DNA of 64,000 bases from Campylobacteraceae bacterium (GTDB taxonomy: Bacteria > Campylobacterota > Campylobacteria > Campylobacterales > Sulfurovaceae), in NCBI GenBank assembly GCA_027100635.1, contig JAMOOQ010000001.1:1-64000 (forward strand), given 5' to 3'. The notes under the pieces were generated by a model. That model had not been told where the DNA came from and made no database searches. It saw only the letters and a list, made by a program, of their open reading frames with translations. Below are positions 34,909-45,630 of the stretch, one piece after another. The position numbers were made by a program, and so were the translations under genes. Position 1 is the stretch's first letter. Every line of letters begins with the position of its first letter.

Positions 34909-37489
34909 ATTTCAATACAACACTTGTTTCGGTTCAATCTCCACAATCACACTCGCAGTATGAACCCAAATTAATTTCAATACAACACTTGTTTCGGTTC
35001 AATAAGAGCAACAACCATAATTCCAGCCATCTCCTCAACATTTCAATACAACACTTGTTTCGGTTCAATGTTTTGTAAATTTAAGCGAAGGAGCTGGAGT
35101 TCCATTTCAATACAACACTTGTTTCGGTTCAATTAGCTGTTATACTAAGTATGATATTCAAGGGTGTACATTTCAATACAACACTTGTTTCGGTTCAATA
35201 CTAATTTTTCTACTTTTAAAGAGAATTTTTCTAAATTTCAATACAACACTTGTTTCGGTTCAATTCGCATTCATAACTGGAGCTAGTGTCGTAGTAATAG
35301 ATTTCAATACAACACTTGTTTCGGTTCAATCATAAAATTTTGCTAGACATAAGGGACTTTCCCTTAATTTCAATACAACACTTGTTTCGGTTCAATTAAC
35401 ATTATTTCTCCTTTTAGCGTAAGTCCAAAAAAATTTCAATACAACACTTGTTTCGGTTCAATCAAAGATAAACTGTTCACTTAATTTTACTAAATCTATT
35501 TCAATACAACACTTGTTTCGGTTCAATATCTTATAAGTTAATACATTTAAATTACAGACCCTATTTCAATACAACACTTGTTTCGGTTCAATACTGCCTA
35601 TGCAATAAAAGAATTTAATGATTTGATATTTCAATACAACACTTGTTTCGGTTCAATACTTTATTGTCACTCTGTTGATATTGAAAAGTTTAGATTTCAA
35701 TACAACACTTGTTTCGGTTCAATCTAATAGTTATAGTAATTTTAATATATTGATAGAGGATTTCAATACAACACTTGTTTCGGTTCAATATTTTTAGTGA
35801 TGACGAAATGGGGCAATTTCTATAATTTCAATACAACACTTGTTTCGGTTCAATAAAGAGATTGAAGCTGAAATTCTACAAGGGTTTAGATTTCAATACA
35901 ACACTTGTTTCGGTTCAATTGGATATTCGGAAGGATTTGTAAACCGTGGAAGTATATTTCAATACAACACTTGTTTCGGTTCAATTCTGGTAATAGTAAA
36001 AAAAATAATAGCTTAAGTTAATTTCAATACAACACTTGTTTCGGTTCAATTCTCTTCATATTTAATGTCGTAATTATTATCTCTATTTCAATACAACACT
36101 TGTTTCGGTTCAATCTGTTCACGCCAACGATATTGGGATGACAACTTGATTTCAATACAACACTTGTTTCGGTTCAATCTATTAAATTCCAAATTCAGGG
36201 TTTTTAAACTAGCCATTTCAATACAACACTTGTTTCGGTTCAATTTAAAATATTTTAGTAGTGGTGGTGGATCGGTATTAATTTCAATACAACACTTGTT
36301 TCGGTTCAATTTTTGCTTCTTTACCAAATGGTACAACATTACAAAACATTTCAATACAACACTTGTTTCGGTTCAATGGTTCTGTTATGGCAGATGAATG
36401 GAACGCTGTTGAATTTCAATACAACACTTGTTTCGGTTCAATTAAGATTTTGCTAGACATAAGGGACTTTCTCCCTTAATTTCAATACAACACTTGTTTC
36501 GGTTCAATTAAAGACAATATTAAACAGGCTAGTTTAAAAACCCATTTCAATACAACACTTGTTTCGGTTCAATAAGAGGCTTGCGAAACTTTAGACCTAA
36601 ATGATTGGAATTTCAATACAACACTTGTTTCGGTTCAATTATTCAATTTCTAAAATATTCTCTAAATTTTGAATATTTCAATACAACACTTGTTTCGGTT
36701 CAATTTGGAATATTGTGGGTTATTGAAAAAATATTAGGAAATTTCAATACAACACTTGTTTCGGTTCAATAAGCTGTGTTGTATACGATTACATTAATTG
36801 ATTAATTTCAATACAACACTTGTTTCGGTTCAATACGCAACTGGATTTCTAAAAGAGGCTTGCGAAACTTATTTCAATACAACACTTGTTTCGGTTCAAT
36901 TCAAATAGATTTTTGTTTGTTCTATAAAGTAGCTCTATTTCAATACAACACTTGTTTCGGTTCAATTTGCTTAAATAGTTCAACATCCCACTCGTGTTTT
37001 TTTATTTCAATACAACACTTGTTTCGGTTCAATTATTAAGCCCCACAAGGACAATAATAAATCTTTTAAATTTCAATACAACACTTGTTTCGGTTCAATA
37101 ACTATAGAAATATTAAGAGAAAAAAACGCATGTAAATTTCAATACAACACTTGTTTCGGTTCAATAAGTTACAAAAGCTTCTATCGAGTTAGATGTTAGA
37201 TTTCAATACAACACTTGTTTCGGTTCAATTAAGTACCCAGTAAACAAGGCCAAAGCTTACGAGCATTTCAATACAACACTTGTTTCGGTTCAATTTGGAA
37301 TATTGTGGGTTATTGAAAAAATATTATCAAATTTCAATACAACACTTGTTTCGGTTCAATCTTCAACTTTTCTTTTCTCAATGTTTTTTCCATGATTTCA
37401 ATACAACACTTGTTTCGGTTCAATAAATGGTAGAATCTCATATTGGAGAAATAATCAAGATTTCAATACAACACTTGTTTCGGTTCAAT
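34909..37489 (-). CRISPR. CRISPR array 1, 40 repeats and 39 spacers
   Basis: Forty copies of a 30-bp repeat that on the forward strand begins ATTTCAATACAACACTTG and ends TTTCGGTTCAAT, without visible variation. Spacers are 34-37 bases. On the minus strand the repeat starts ATTGAACCGAAAC and ends GTATTGAAAT, giving the ATTGAAAN 3' handle typical of type I-B. This sets the transcription direction as minus, with the leader at the high-coordinate end next to cas2. Newest spacers should therefore be those near 37460. Two pairs of near-duplicate spacers and one pair of overlapping spacers lie within the array. Confidence 0.98.
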
Positions 37490-37638
37490 GAAAGGATTAT
37501 CGGCATCTTATAAAACACCTCACCTCTCTAACGCCCTAAATAGGGACTTTGGCTGATTTTTTCCAGCCATTTTAACAACTCAACAATAAATAGTCAAATA
37601 TCATCTATAAGTACCATTATATCGCAGTTTAACTTACC
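37490..37638 (-). promoter_or_regulatory. CRISPR leader of array 1
   Basis: About 149 bases between array 1 and cas2, nearly identical to the leader of array 2 (four substitutions and a one-base indel by eye). On the minus strand it holds TATAAT in GCGATATAATGG at 37616-37621, about 127 bases before the first repeat. Inverted repeats TGGCTG/CAGCCA (37550-37569) and CCCTA/TAGGG (37534-37545) are further features. These are likely transcription and adaptation signals. Confidence 0.88.
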
Positions 37639-37663
37639 TTTTCCTAAATTATAGGTTGGAAAA

Positions 37664-38970
<1,307 letters not shown>

Positions 38971-38982
38971 AATTATCTCCTT

Positions 38983-39480
38983 TTATATAAAACAGTACTC
39001 ATAATAAGCACACTTTTTACATTTTTTTTCTAGGATAGGTTTTGGTGAATATTTTTTAGCTATTAACTCTTCTATATTTTCTAAAACCTCTAAAAGCTCT
39101 TTCTCATTGACCTCATCAAGCTCAATATAATCAATCTTTTTCCCTTTTCCTCTTTTTTCTATATATTCAATTTTACCTTTTTTGATTACACCTTTTTGTT
39201 TGAGTTTATAAAGATAAAGTAAGACCTGCCATTTTACAGCTTCTCTATCACTATCAGACTTTTTAACCTCTACAAGATAATCTCGTGTAATCTTATCTAT
39301 TTTGATATTATCAATGCTAATCTCTGTCTTTTTACCTTTTTTTTCACTAATTTCATGTAAGACTTTTCCTATTCGTACATCTTCACTATTATCTTCTAGG
39401 TTTATACGATTAGCGTGTAGCCAACATTGGGTTTTACAATGAAAATAATAGTTTATTATTGTCCCTGTGATATTTTTCAT
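38983..39480 (-). CDS. cas4: CRISPR-associated exonuclease Cas4
   Basis: A RecB-like nuclease of 165 residues that trims prespacers and helps choose PAM-bearing ones. It carries Cys15 and Cys19 near the N terminus, His42 in GKVLHEI, the Glu71-Val-Lys73 motif in LVEVKKS, the QVLLYLYKL helix, and the C-terminal Fe-S cysteines Cys154, Cys157 and Cys163 (CKKCAYYEYC). It is followed by cas1 after 12 bases and overlaps the MntA-like gene by 4 bases. Confidence 0.95.
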   Translation of the reverse strand: MKNITGTIINYYFHCKTQCWLHANRINLEDNSEDVRIGKVLHEISEKKGKKTEISIDNIKIDKITRDYLVEVKKSDSDREAVKWQVLLYLYKLKQKGVIKKGKIEYIEKRGKGKKIDYIELDEVNEKELLEVLENIEELIAKKYSPKPILEKKCKKCAYYEYCFI

Positions 39481-39770
39481 AATTTTATCCCCTTATCCAT
39501 CTCTTTTTTTAGTAAATCATTTGCTAAATCATAATGTACTAAGTCTATAGGCAAATCTAAATCTCTCAAAATAAGATATTTAAAAAAACGAACCTTTGCC
39601 TTAGTAAATGCTTCTCTATTTATAGTTGAACGCACGGCTATATCAAAATCTCCACCTTTTTTAGTATCATCAATACGACTACTACCAAAAAGAATAAGCT
39701 TTGACTCACCAAAAGCCTCTGTTGAGGCTTCTATAAACTGTTTTCTAAGATAAGGAGAGAGTCGCATCAT
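39477..39770 (-). CDS. MntA-type nucleotidyltransferase antitoxin
   Basis: A minimal nucleotidyltransferase of about 97 residues. It has the full GSx10DxD motif (GSSRIDDTKKGGDFDIAV) and the helper LPIDLVHYD, as in MntA antitoxins that AMPylate the HepT toxin. The start at 39770 follows AAAGAGAT and is preferred to an upstream ATG at 39803; the second ATG at 39767 is equally possible. It overlaps both the HEPN gene (26 bases) and cas4 (4 bases), so it is fixed in the cas operon. No inactivating change is seen. Confidence 0.88.
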   Translation of the reverse strand: MMRLSPYLRKQFIEASTEAFGESKLILFGSSRIDDTKKGGDFDIAVRSTINREAFTKAKVRFFKYLILRDLDLPIDLVHYDLANDLLKKEMDKGIKL

Positions 39771-40215
39771 ATCTCTTTGCAAATGCAAATACTTTATGCA
39801 CAATCGCTTCTAATTCATCAAAACTATCTACGCAATATTTTAAATCATTAAGTGCTTCTTGAAGTTTATCAGGATAGTCATGCTCCAAATCATTTCTGAT
39901 ATTTCTAAACTCTATCCATTTATCAAGACTTACAATCTCTTCTTTTTCAATGAGGGTCAAAACTTCACTCATCTTAGTATAAGAAATCCCCGAAATATCA
40001 AGCAAACCTTTAAAAACTTTTGCTCCAAGATAATCTTGCAAAGATGAAAAGCGTTTAAGATAAGCTTCTAAAACAGCTTTACCTTCTATATTTAATATTT
40101 CAAATTCATCAATAGAAAAATCAAAATTTGAGCTATCAATATACTCATGATACTCTTTTAATGCACGATAATGTGATTGTACTTTTTTCAGTTGTTTTTG
40201 TAGTATTTGTTTCAA
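39745..40215 (-). CDS. HEPN ribonuclease toxin, HepT-like
   Basis: A helical 156-residue HEPN protein. The RNase motif is Arg107-x4-His112 in RNDLEHDY, with Tyr114 at the position that MntA modifies in known RX4HXY HepT toxins. The upstream NIEGKAVLEAYLKRFSSLQDYLGAKVF matches the family helix. HepT cleaves RNA or tRNA when not held by its antitoxin. It lies 14 bases after cas3 and overlaps the antitoxin gene. Its position between the interference and adaptation genes is unusual; an addiction or back-up role is inferred. Confidence 0.88.
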   Translation of the reverse strand: MKQILQKQLKKVQSHYRALKEYHEYIDSSNFDFSIDEFEILNIEGKAVLEAYLKRFSSLQDYLGAKVFKGLLDISGISYTKMSEVLTLIEKEEIVSLDKWIEFRNIRNDLEHDYPDKLQEALNDLKYCVDSFDELEAIVHKVFAFAKRYDATLSLS

Positions 40216-40229
40216 ATTATTTTCCTTTT

Positions 40230-42401
40230 TTATAAATATCCATTCCTATCCTCAATATTTTCAACTTCATCATTAGTTAAACCAATATCACTATGATATT
40301 TTAAAGCAATCATAGGAAAAACTCTTTTATATCCATCATATTCAAAAAAAGTTATCTTATCTTTATTTGCCATATATTTTTTCTTACTAATAGATACAAA
40401 TAGTTTTTCAGCTTCTAAATACCTTTTATTTTCTATAAATTTCATAAACTCATCTCTTAACTCAATAGGTAAAACTTCAATACCATCAAATTGAGAAAAA
40501 AACTCCTCTTCATTCTCTTCATATACATTAAATGGATATAAGTTATCTAAATATCCTCTAAACTGTTCTCGTAAATTATCCTCATTGAGTTTAAAAGGTT
40601 CATATATTTTATCTAATAGACTTTGCACAATATTTTCATTGATGACTATATCTTGAATACAGTTTAATTCCTCTAATGTATTTTCAAGAAGTGTTTTATC
40701 ATAAATAATTTTATGCACATCTTCAATTACACTTGTCACAAAACAATTAGCTTCATCACTCTGCTTTAAAACTCTTTTTTGTTCCCTATAAACTCGTCCA
40801 AATCGTTGGAGTAAAGCATCAAGTGGAGCAGGTTCGGTCACTATCAAATCATAATCAATATCTAAACTAACTTCAATAGCTTGTGTTCCAACCAATAGTT
40901 GAGGCTTGTTTTTTGACTGTACAGATTTCTCTTTTTCAGTCCTATCTCTTCCATTAAATCCACTATGAAGTAGTGTTTTATCTAAACACTCTATAGACTC
41001 ATAGATCTCTTGTGCTTTGGCAACGGTATTACATACAACTAAAACTGTTTTACCATCATCTATTTTTGACTGAATAAAACTTTTCTGTTCATCTATAGTT
41101 GAATCAAGTAGTTTTATCTTATGTCTTTGAATAGTATATATCAACTCTTGATTGGGTCTAATCTCTTTTTCTATTTTTAGAGTAATTTTGATATACTCTT
41201 GCATAAATGTTGGCATAGTAGCCGTCATAATAAATACTTTAACTTCTAGCTTATTCATAAGCCACTCTATAAAAAAGAGTATTCGCCTAAAAAGTTCTCT
41301 ATCATAGATATGAATCTCATCAAAAATTAGATAAGCCCCTGCTAATTCTGTAAAACCTTTTTCAAACCCTTTCACTCCAAAAGCCCATTTTAAAATTTGA
41401 AAAGGGGTAACTATTTTAAAAGGTTTGATAATCTTTTTGTTAATATCTATCAATTCTTTTAGGCTTTGTCCATCTTTTCTTTCATAATACTCATCTATAA
41501 AAAACTTAGCTTTTCCATGTAAAAGTCCAACCAAAGACTCATCTCCAAAACCTTTGTCTTGACTTGATACTCTTTTAGTCATTGCATTAATAGAAGCTGT
41601 AAAAGGAAGAATATAAAAAGCTCTTCCTTGTCTTATATTAAGCTGTGTTTGTAACCAACCTAAACTACTCTCTGTTTTGCCTTGTCCTGTTGGAGCAATC
41701 AACAGAGTATTACCTTTTGTTTCCCAAGAGGCTTTTTGATGATAGTATGGTTCATCTTTTGTATTGTATAAAAAACTAAAATTTTCTTGTTCAATGATAG
41801 GAATATTTTTGATACCTGCTGAAGCATTATGGTCACAGATAGAGAGTGTTGCTGATAAGAAAATATTTTGGAATTTTTCTAGTTCAGAGATTTTTTTCTT
41901 GGCTCTTTTTGAAGTCCATTTCTTAATTATTTTATTCAAATCATTAAGTTTAAACTCTTTTAATTCAATATTATGTTTTGATAAAAAATTCTCTATCCAC
42001 ACAAAATCTAAAGCTTCAAATTCTTTGTCTATCCACCTATCTTGATTATATTTTTTGTTATTATCATATTCATTCAATAACTCTTTTAATTTTTCAAAAT
42101 TTTTATGATGTGCCAAAACAGCATTTATGATTAACTCATTATCTGTATAATTTTGAGCTACAACTGCACTCAAAACTTCATGACGAAATCTATATTTTTT
42201 GCCTGTTGTCATTAAATTTTGAAAGCCTTTTGTGCTTTTACCTATATCATGAAACAAAATAGAGATTTTGAGATAGTTCCAAAACGCATCATCTCCAAAA
42301 AGTTCTTTTAATACAGGAAAAGCTATTTGAAAAGCTTTAGAGACATCCAATAAATCTTGAATATGTTCCTCTAAACTCAATCCATCAGATTTGGCTAACA
42401 T
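40230..42401 (-). CDS. cas3: CRISPR-associated helicase-nuclease Cas3 (HD fused)
   Basis: The effector of type I interference, 723 residues. The N-terminal HD nuclease has His13, His51-Asp52 (LFHDIGKSTKGF), His74 and His98-His99. The SF2 helicase has Walker A APTGQGKT (236-243), DEIH (361-364), TAT (393-395) and QRFGRVYRE. It degrades target DNA after Cascade binding. The start overlaps cas5 by 7 bases. All catalytic residues appear intact. Confidence 0.96.
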   Translation of the reverse strand: MLAKSDGLSLEEHIQDLLDVSKAFQIAFPVLKELFGDDAFWNYLKISILFHDIGKSTKGFQNLMTTGKKYRFRHEVLSAVVAQNYTDNELIINAVLAHHKNFEKLKELLNEYDNNKKYNQDRWIDKEFEALDFVWIENFLSKHNIELKEFKLNDLNKIIKKWTSKRAKKKISELEKFQNIFLSATLSICDHNASAGIKNIPIIEQENFSFLYNTKDEPYYHQKASWETKGNTLLIAPTGQGKTESSLGWLQTQLNIRQGRAFYILPFTASINAMTKRVSSQDKGFGDESLVGLLHGKAKFFIDEYYERKDGQSLKELIDINKKIIKPFKIVTPFQILKWAFGVKGFEKGFTELAGAYLIFDEIHIYDRELFRRILFFIEWLMNKLEVKVFIMTATMPTFMQEYIKITLKIEKEIRPNQELIYTIQRHKIKLLDSTIDEQKSFIQSKIDDGKTVLVVCNTVAKAQEIYESIECLDKTLLHSGFNGRDRTEKEKSVQSKNKPQLLVGTQAIEVSLDIDYDLIVTEPAPLDALLQRFGRVYREQKRVLKQSDEANCFVTSVIEDVHKIIYDKTLLENTLEELNCIQDIVINENIVQSLLDKIYEPFKLNEDNLREQFRGYLDNLYPFNVYEENEEEFFSQFDGIEVLPIELRDEFMKFIENKRYLEAEKLFVSISKKKYMANKDKITFFEYDGYKRVFPMIALKYHSDIGLTNDEVENIEDRNGYL

Positions 42402-43117
42402 AGACTTCTCAATAGTACAGAACTGTGTAACTCCTCATCAAAATAGGCATCTGCTGATACTTCATTTTCAAATTTATTAAACTTCCAGTTTTTCATATCA
42501 AATTGTTCTATCTTATTTCTTGGCTCATATAAAAAACCACCTAATCCATCATTGATTAAAAACGGTTGAACACCTCTTGGCTCTCTTACGATATTACTAT
42601 TATCAAAATATTTAGGCATTGCATAAATTTCACCTGAAGATTTAAACTCATTAAAAGGCACTATCGTACCATTTAAAACAGCTTTATCACTCTTGATTAC
42701 TTCAATCTCTTTCACCTCAACAACTCTTGCTAAATCTCCACTTCGCCCCATAAGAAGTTGAAAGATAGGAGATTTAAAAGCATTAGCTATCTTCTCATTT
42801 TCAAAATAGAGTGTTAAATAACAATCAAAAAGTATCTCTCTTTTAAAAGTTGGGTCTTGAATTACCCTTTTATTATTTACAGAATTTCCCTTTTTTTCAA
42901 ACTTATAAATCGTTTCTAAATCTACATAAGAAGATTGGTATCTAAAAATATAAGAAAATTTAAAATCAACCAGTTTATCATCTCCTGAGGCAGAAGCAAC
43001 CATTCCTGCTATAGTTGTATAGGAAATCGCCTTGATACTAAGTTGATTTGAACTTATAAAATTTGGATACCTAAAACTAGCTGTTTGAGCTGTGATAAGT
43101 ACACGATATAGCTTCAT
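42395..43117 (-). CDS. cas5: Cascade subunit Cas5 (type I-B)
   Basis: A RAMP-fold protein of 240 residues with the Cas5 start MKLYRVLITAQTASFRYPNF, the QLSIKAISYTTIAGMVASASGDD segment, and LMGRSGDLARV, which matches the LGR(S/R)E block. Cas5 binds the 5' handle of the crRNA. It follows cas7 by 1 base and overlaps cas3. Its relatedness looks closest to the Cas5t (TNEAP) branch, which fits the neighbouring Cst1- and Cst2-like genes. Confidence 0.93.
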   Translation of the reverse strand: MKLYRVLITAQTASFRYPNFISSNQLSIKAISYTTIAGMVASASGDDKLVDFKFSYIFRYQSSYVDLETIYKFEKKGNSVNNKRVIQDPTFKREILFDCYLTLYFENEKIANAFKSPIFQLLMGRSGDLARVVEVKEIEVIKSDKAVLNGTIVPFNEFKSSGEIYAMPKYFDNSNIVREPRGVQPFLINDGLGGFLYEPRNKIEQFDMKNWKFNKFENEVSADAYFDEELHSSVLLRSLC

Positions 43118-43118
43118 T

Positions 43119-44243
43119 TTAGACTATAACCGTATCTAAAGTTTGAATAAATTCATCAATCGTTTTATTGATACTTTCTGTATGAATTTCTATACCATCT
43201 ATTTCACTTTTTAAAATATTCAAACTTACATCATCCATAAAACCACTTGCTTTACCAATATAAACATCACTTCTAAGATACTCTTTATTATCTAGAATCG
43301 CCTCTTTTAAAGCTTCAATAGACAAAGTAGCTCTTCCATTCTCTTCTACAGCAATATTATCAAAAATATTATTACCACCTTTAAATACAGCCAATATAAT
43401 AAAATCAGGTTTTACACTCACATAATTAGTACTTCTTTTAGCTCCACCTGCAATTGTTTTAAGTGCTATTATCGTATCTTTTGCTCTTTGCATTCTTATA
43501 CTATTTTCTAATCTTGCTCTTTGAACATTTGGATTAATTAAATCATCTACCTCTGTACCAGTTTCTAAAACTTTGTTATAAGTAATATCTGTAACATTTT
43601 TAAATCCCGAACGATTTATTTTTGTAAATGTTCCTACTTGGTCTAAATCAAGAGAAAACATACCTTTTAAAACTGTAGAATAAGATTGCTTTTCATAAGG
43701 TACTGCATCTCCATCTTGTCTAGCCATAGTTGAAAATTCATTCAAAACTTTTTTATCAATTGAAGTGACAGATGTTAAAATAGAGTTTTTAAGTGGACTA
43801 ATTCTTGTAACCGTTACATCTTCCATTTTAGGATTATCTCTGTTTTTACCTCTTCCTCCAATTAAAACAGTATTACCATCTTCGTCTTTGACCTCATCTT
43901 TACTAGCTCTCATATATCCAAAGAGATCATCATCAGCATAGTTTAAAGGGTTAGCATCTGTAAAAGCTATTTTTTTATCTCTTGTAATTGGGCTTAAACT
44001 CCAACCATTTAATCCTAGTGATTCTCTCCACCAGTATCTCCATGCTTGACCTGCTACAACAGCATACATCCTTCCATTTTTAAATACTTTTTTAACAGCA
44101 GATGTATTATCCATACCTTGTGTATTAGTGGCATCACTACCCCAATTGTTTAAACTTGCACCATCAACATCAATCAAAATTGAACTATGTACAAAATAGT
44201 TTTTAACCTCATCATCTTTAATTATCTTTTCAAAATTACTCAT
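43119..44243 (-). CDS. cas7: Cascade backbone subunit Cas7 (Cst2/DevR-like)
   Basis: A protein of about 374 residues forming the crRNA-covering backbone. Recognisable parts are VHSSILIDVDGASLNNWGSD, AGQAWRYWWRESL, PLKNSILTSVTS and SYSTVLKGMFSLDLDQVGTFTK, all typical of Cst2/DevR Cas7. The ATG at 44243 has AAGGAG six bases before it and is preferred to the ATG at 44258. It overlaps the cas8 stop by 8 bases. Confidence 0.93.
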   Translation of the reverse strand: MSNFEKIIKDDEVKNYFVHSSILIDVDGASLNNWGSDATNTQGMDNTSAVKKVFKNGRMYAVVAGQAWRYWWRESLGLNGWSLSPITRDKKIAFTDANPLNYADDDLFGYMRASKDEVKDEDGNTVLIGGRGKNRDNPKMEDVTVTRISPLKNSILTSVTSIDKKVLNEFSTMARQDGDAVPYEKQSYSTVLKGMFSLDLDQVGTFTKINRSGFKNVTDITYNKVLETGTEVDDLINPNVQRARLENSIRMQRAKDTIIALKTIAGGAKRSTNYVSVKPDFIILAVFKGGNNIFDNIAVEENGRATLSIEALKEAILDNKEYLRSDVYIGKASGFMDDVSLNILKSEIDGIEIHTESINKTIDEFIQTLDTVIV

Positions 44244-45630
44244 CTTCATCTCCTTCATTTAAATTTTCTATTGTTTCTTCTTCTAAATTCATTTTTTCAT
44301 ATAAGGCAATCAATAAAATATCTTTTGTCTCATACCAACTTTCACCACTTGGTAAAATATATAAAACCATCTCATCTACAGTAAATAGTGGCTTTTCTGA
44401 TTTAGACAAAAACTTTCTCATCAAAATTCTCAAATTCTCTCTAAACTCTGTTTGTGATTTTGTCATCTCTATAGGACGAACAATCTTTTTATAAAATGTT
44501 TTATCATCTTCATTGAAAAGTTGTAAATTATCAGCAACTTTTTTGATTATATTTAGTCTCTCTTCTCTCATACCTTTTATCTCCTTTAAGTATATTGTAG
44601 TTAATTTCCAACTACAAAGATTTTTTTTGAAATAGTATAATATTGATTTCCCTTGAATAAAGTTAATAATCAAGGGATTAAAATATTTTATTGTAGATTT
44701 ATAATACTTATTCTCAATAACATCTTCTTGAAATTTAATCGTTTTAGCTTTGCCATCAATACTCTCTTTTCGTGTCCTAAATTTTCCACTATTATCTTTT
44801 GAAGAGTATTTAAAAATAAGATAATTCCACTCATCTTTTTGTTTTGTTGGAAGCTCATTTTTAAAAAACTTTGGAGCAACATTATGTAAAAATTTCATCT
44901 GATTTTCAGAAATATGAACTACATTTATCTCACTACCTTTATCTACATTAGAAATCAAATAAAATGTTATATCTCCAAATAATCCTTCTTCTTGAAGCTC
45001 CTCAATCATATTATAAATAAAATTTTCAAAGATATTAATTTTAGAATCTACAAGAGAATCTATATTTTTTACAATATTTGCATTAAACTCATCACTATTT
45101 TCTTCACTCCAAAACTTATTTATCTCTTCATTATTACTAATCATAAAGCCCATACGACCCGTTGTCTTTTGCATATTAATAGGTGCAAAAAAGAGTGAAG
45201 TCATACAAACTTTACACATTAAAAACTTATTAGAAAAATTTGATGTAAAATTTGCATTGCTATTTCCTGTGGTTAAAGGGAAAATAGTTTTACTCACGCT
45301 ACACAAATTATCTTTTTTACCACAAGAGAGACAATATCCATCAAAAGATTCTTTTATCAATCCATTATATAATTCCAAAGCTTGTTTTAATCGTTCATTT
45401 AAATTTTTACCAGTTGAGTTATGCGTAAATTTTGAATTTGAAGAAAACACTTGTCCAAGTCGTCCACTTGTTTTAAAAGTATAGATATTAAAAAGTTTTT
45501 TTACTTCTTCATTTAGCTCATCTAAACTGCTAAACTTATTTTTCTTAGAAAATTCAATCAAGCCAAGCCGTCCAATCTCCACCATAGGGTCGCCCACTTG
45601 TTTTGAAAAGTCTAATATCTCTTTTTCCAT
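44236..45630 (-). CDS. cas8: Cascade large subunit Cas8 (Cst1-like, CxxC..CxxC)
   Basis: A 464-residue protein with a zinc-ribbon pair Cys100-x2-Cys103 and Cys139-x2-Cys142, the hallmark of the Cst1/Cas8 CXXC-CXXC type. The ends are GRLGLIEFSK and LLIALYEKMNL. Cas8 recognises the PAM and recruits Cas3. In many I-B systems an internal start in the 3' part gives a small subunit (Cas11); several in-frame Met codons occur there, but I cannot assign one. The ATG lies inside the end of the preceding gene. Confidence 0.9.
   Translation of the reverse strand: MEKEILDFSKQVGDPMVEIGRLGLIEFSKKNKFSSLDELNEEVKKLFNIYTFKTSGRLGQVFSSNSKFTHNSTGKNLNERLKQALELYNGLIKESFDGYCLSCGKKDNLCSVSKTIFPLTTGNSNANFTSNFSNKFLMCKVCMTSLFFAPINMQKTTGRMGFMISNNEEINKFWSEENSDEFNANIVKNIDSLVDSKINIFENFIYNMIEELQEEGLFGDITFYLISNVDKGSEINVVHISENQMKFLHNVAPKFFKNELPTKQKDEWNYLIFKYSSKDNSGKFRTRKESIDGKAKTIKFQEDVIENKYYKSTIKYFNPLIINFIQGKSILYYFKKNLCSWKLTTIYLKEIKGMREERLNIIKKVADNLQLFNEDDKTFYKKIVRPIEMTKSQTEFRENLRILMRKFLSKSEKPLFTVDEMVLYILPSGESWYETKDILLIALYEKMNLEEETIENLNEGDEDE

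Noticed and set aside
34909-37489. Open frames running through the CRISPR arrays (for example 36088-36354, with repeated NRNKCCIE)
   Set aside because: They are made only of repeat translations (SIQHLFRFN, FQYNTCFGS, NRNKCCIE) and spacers, with no start signals. They are products of the repeat, not genes.
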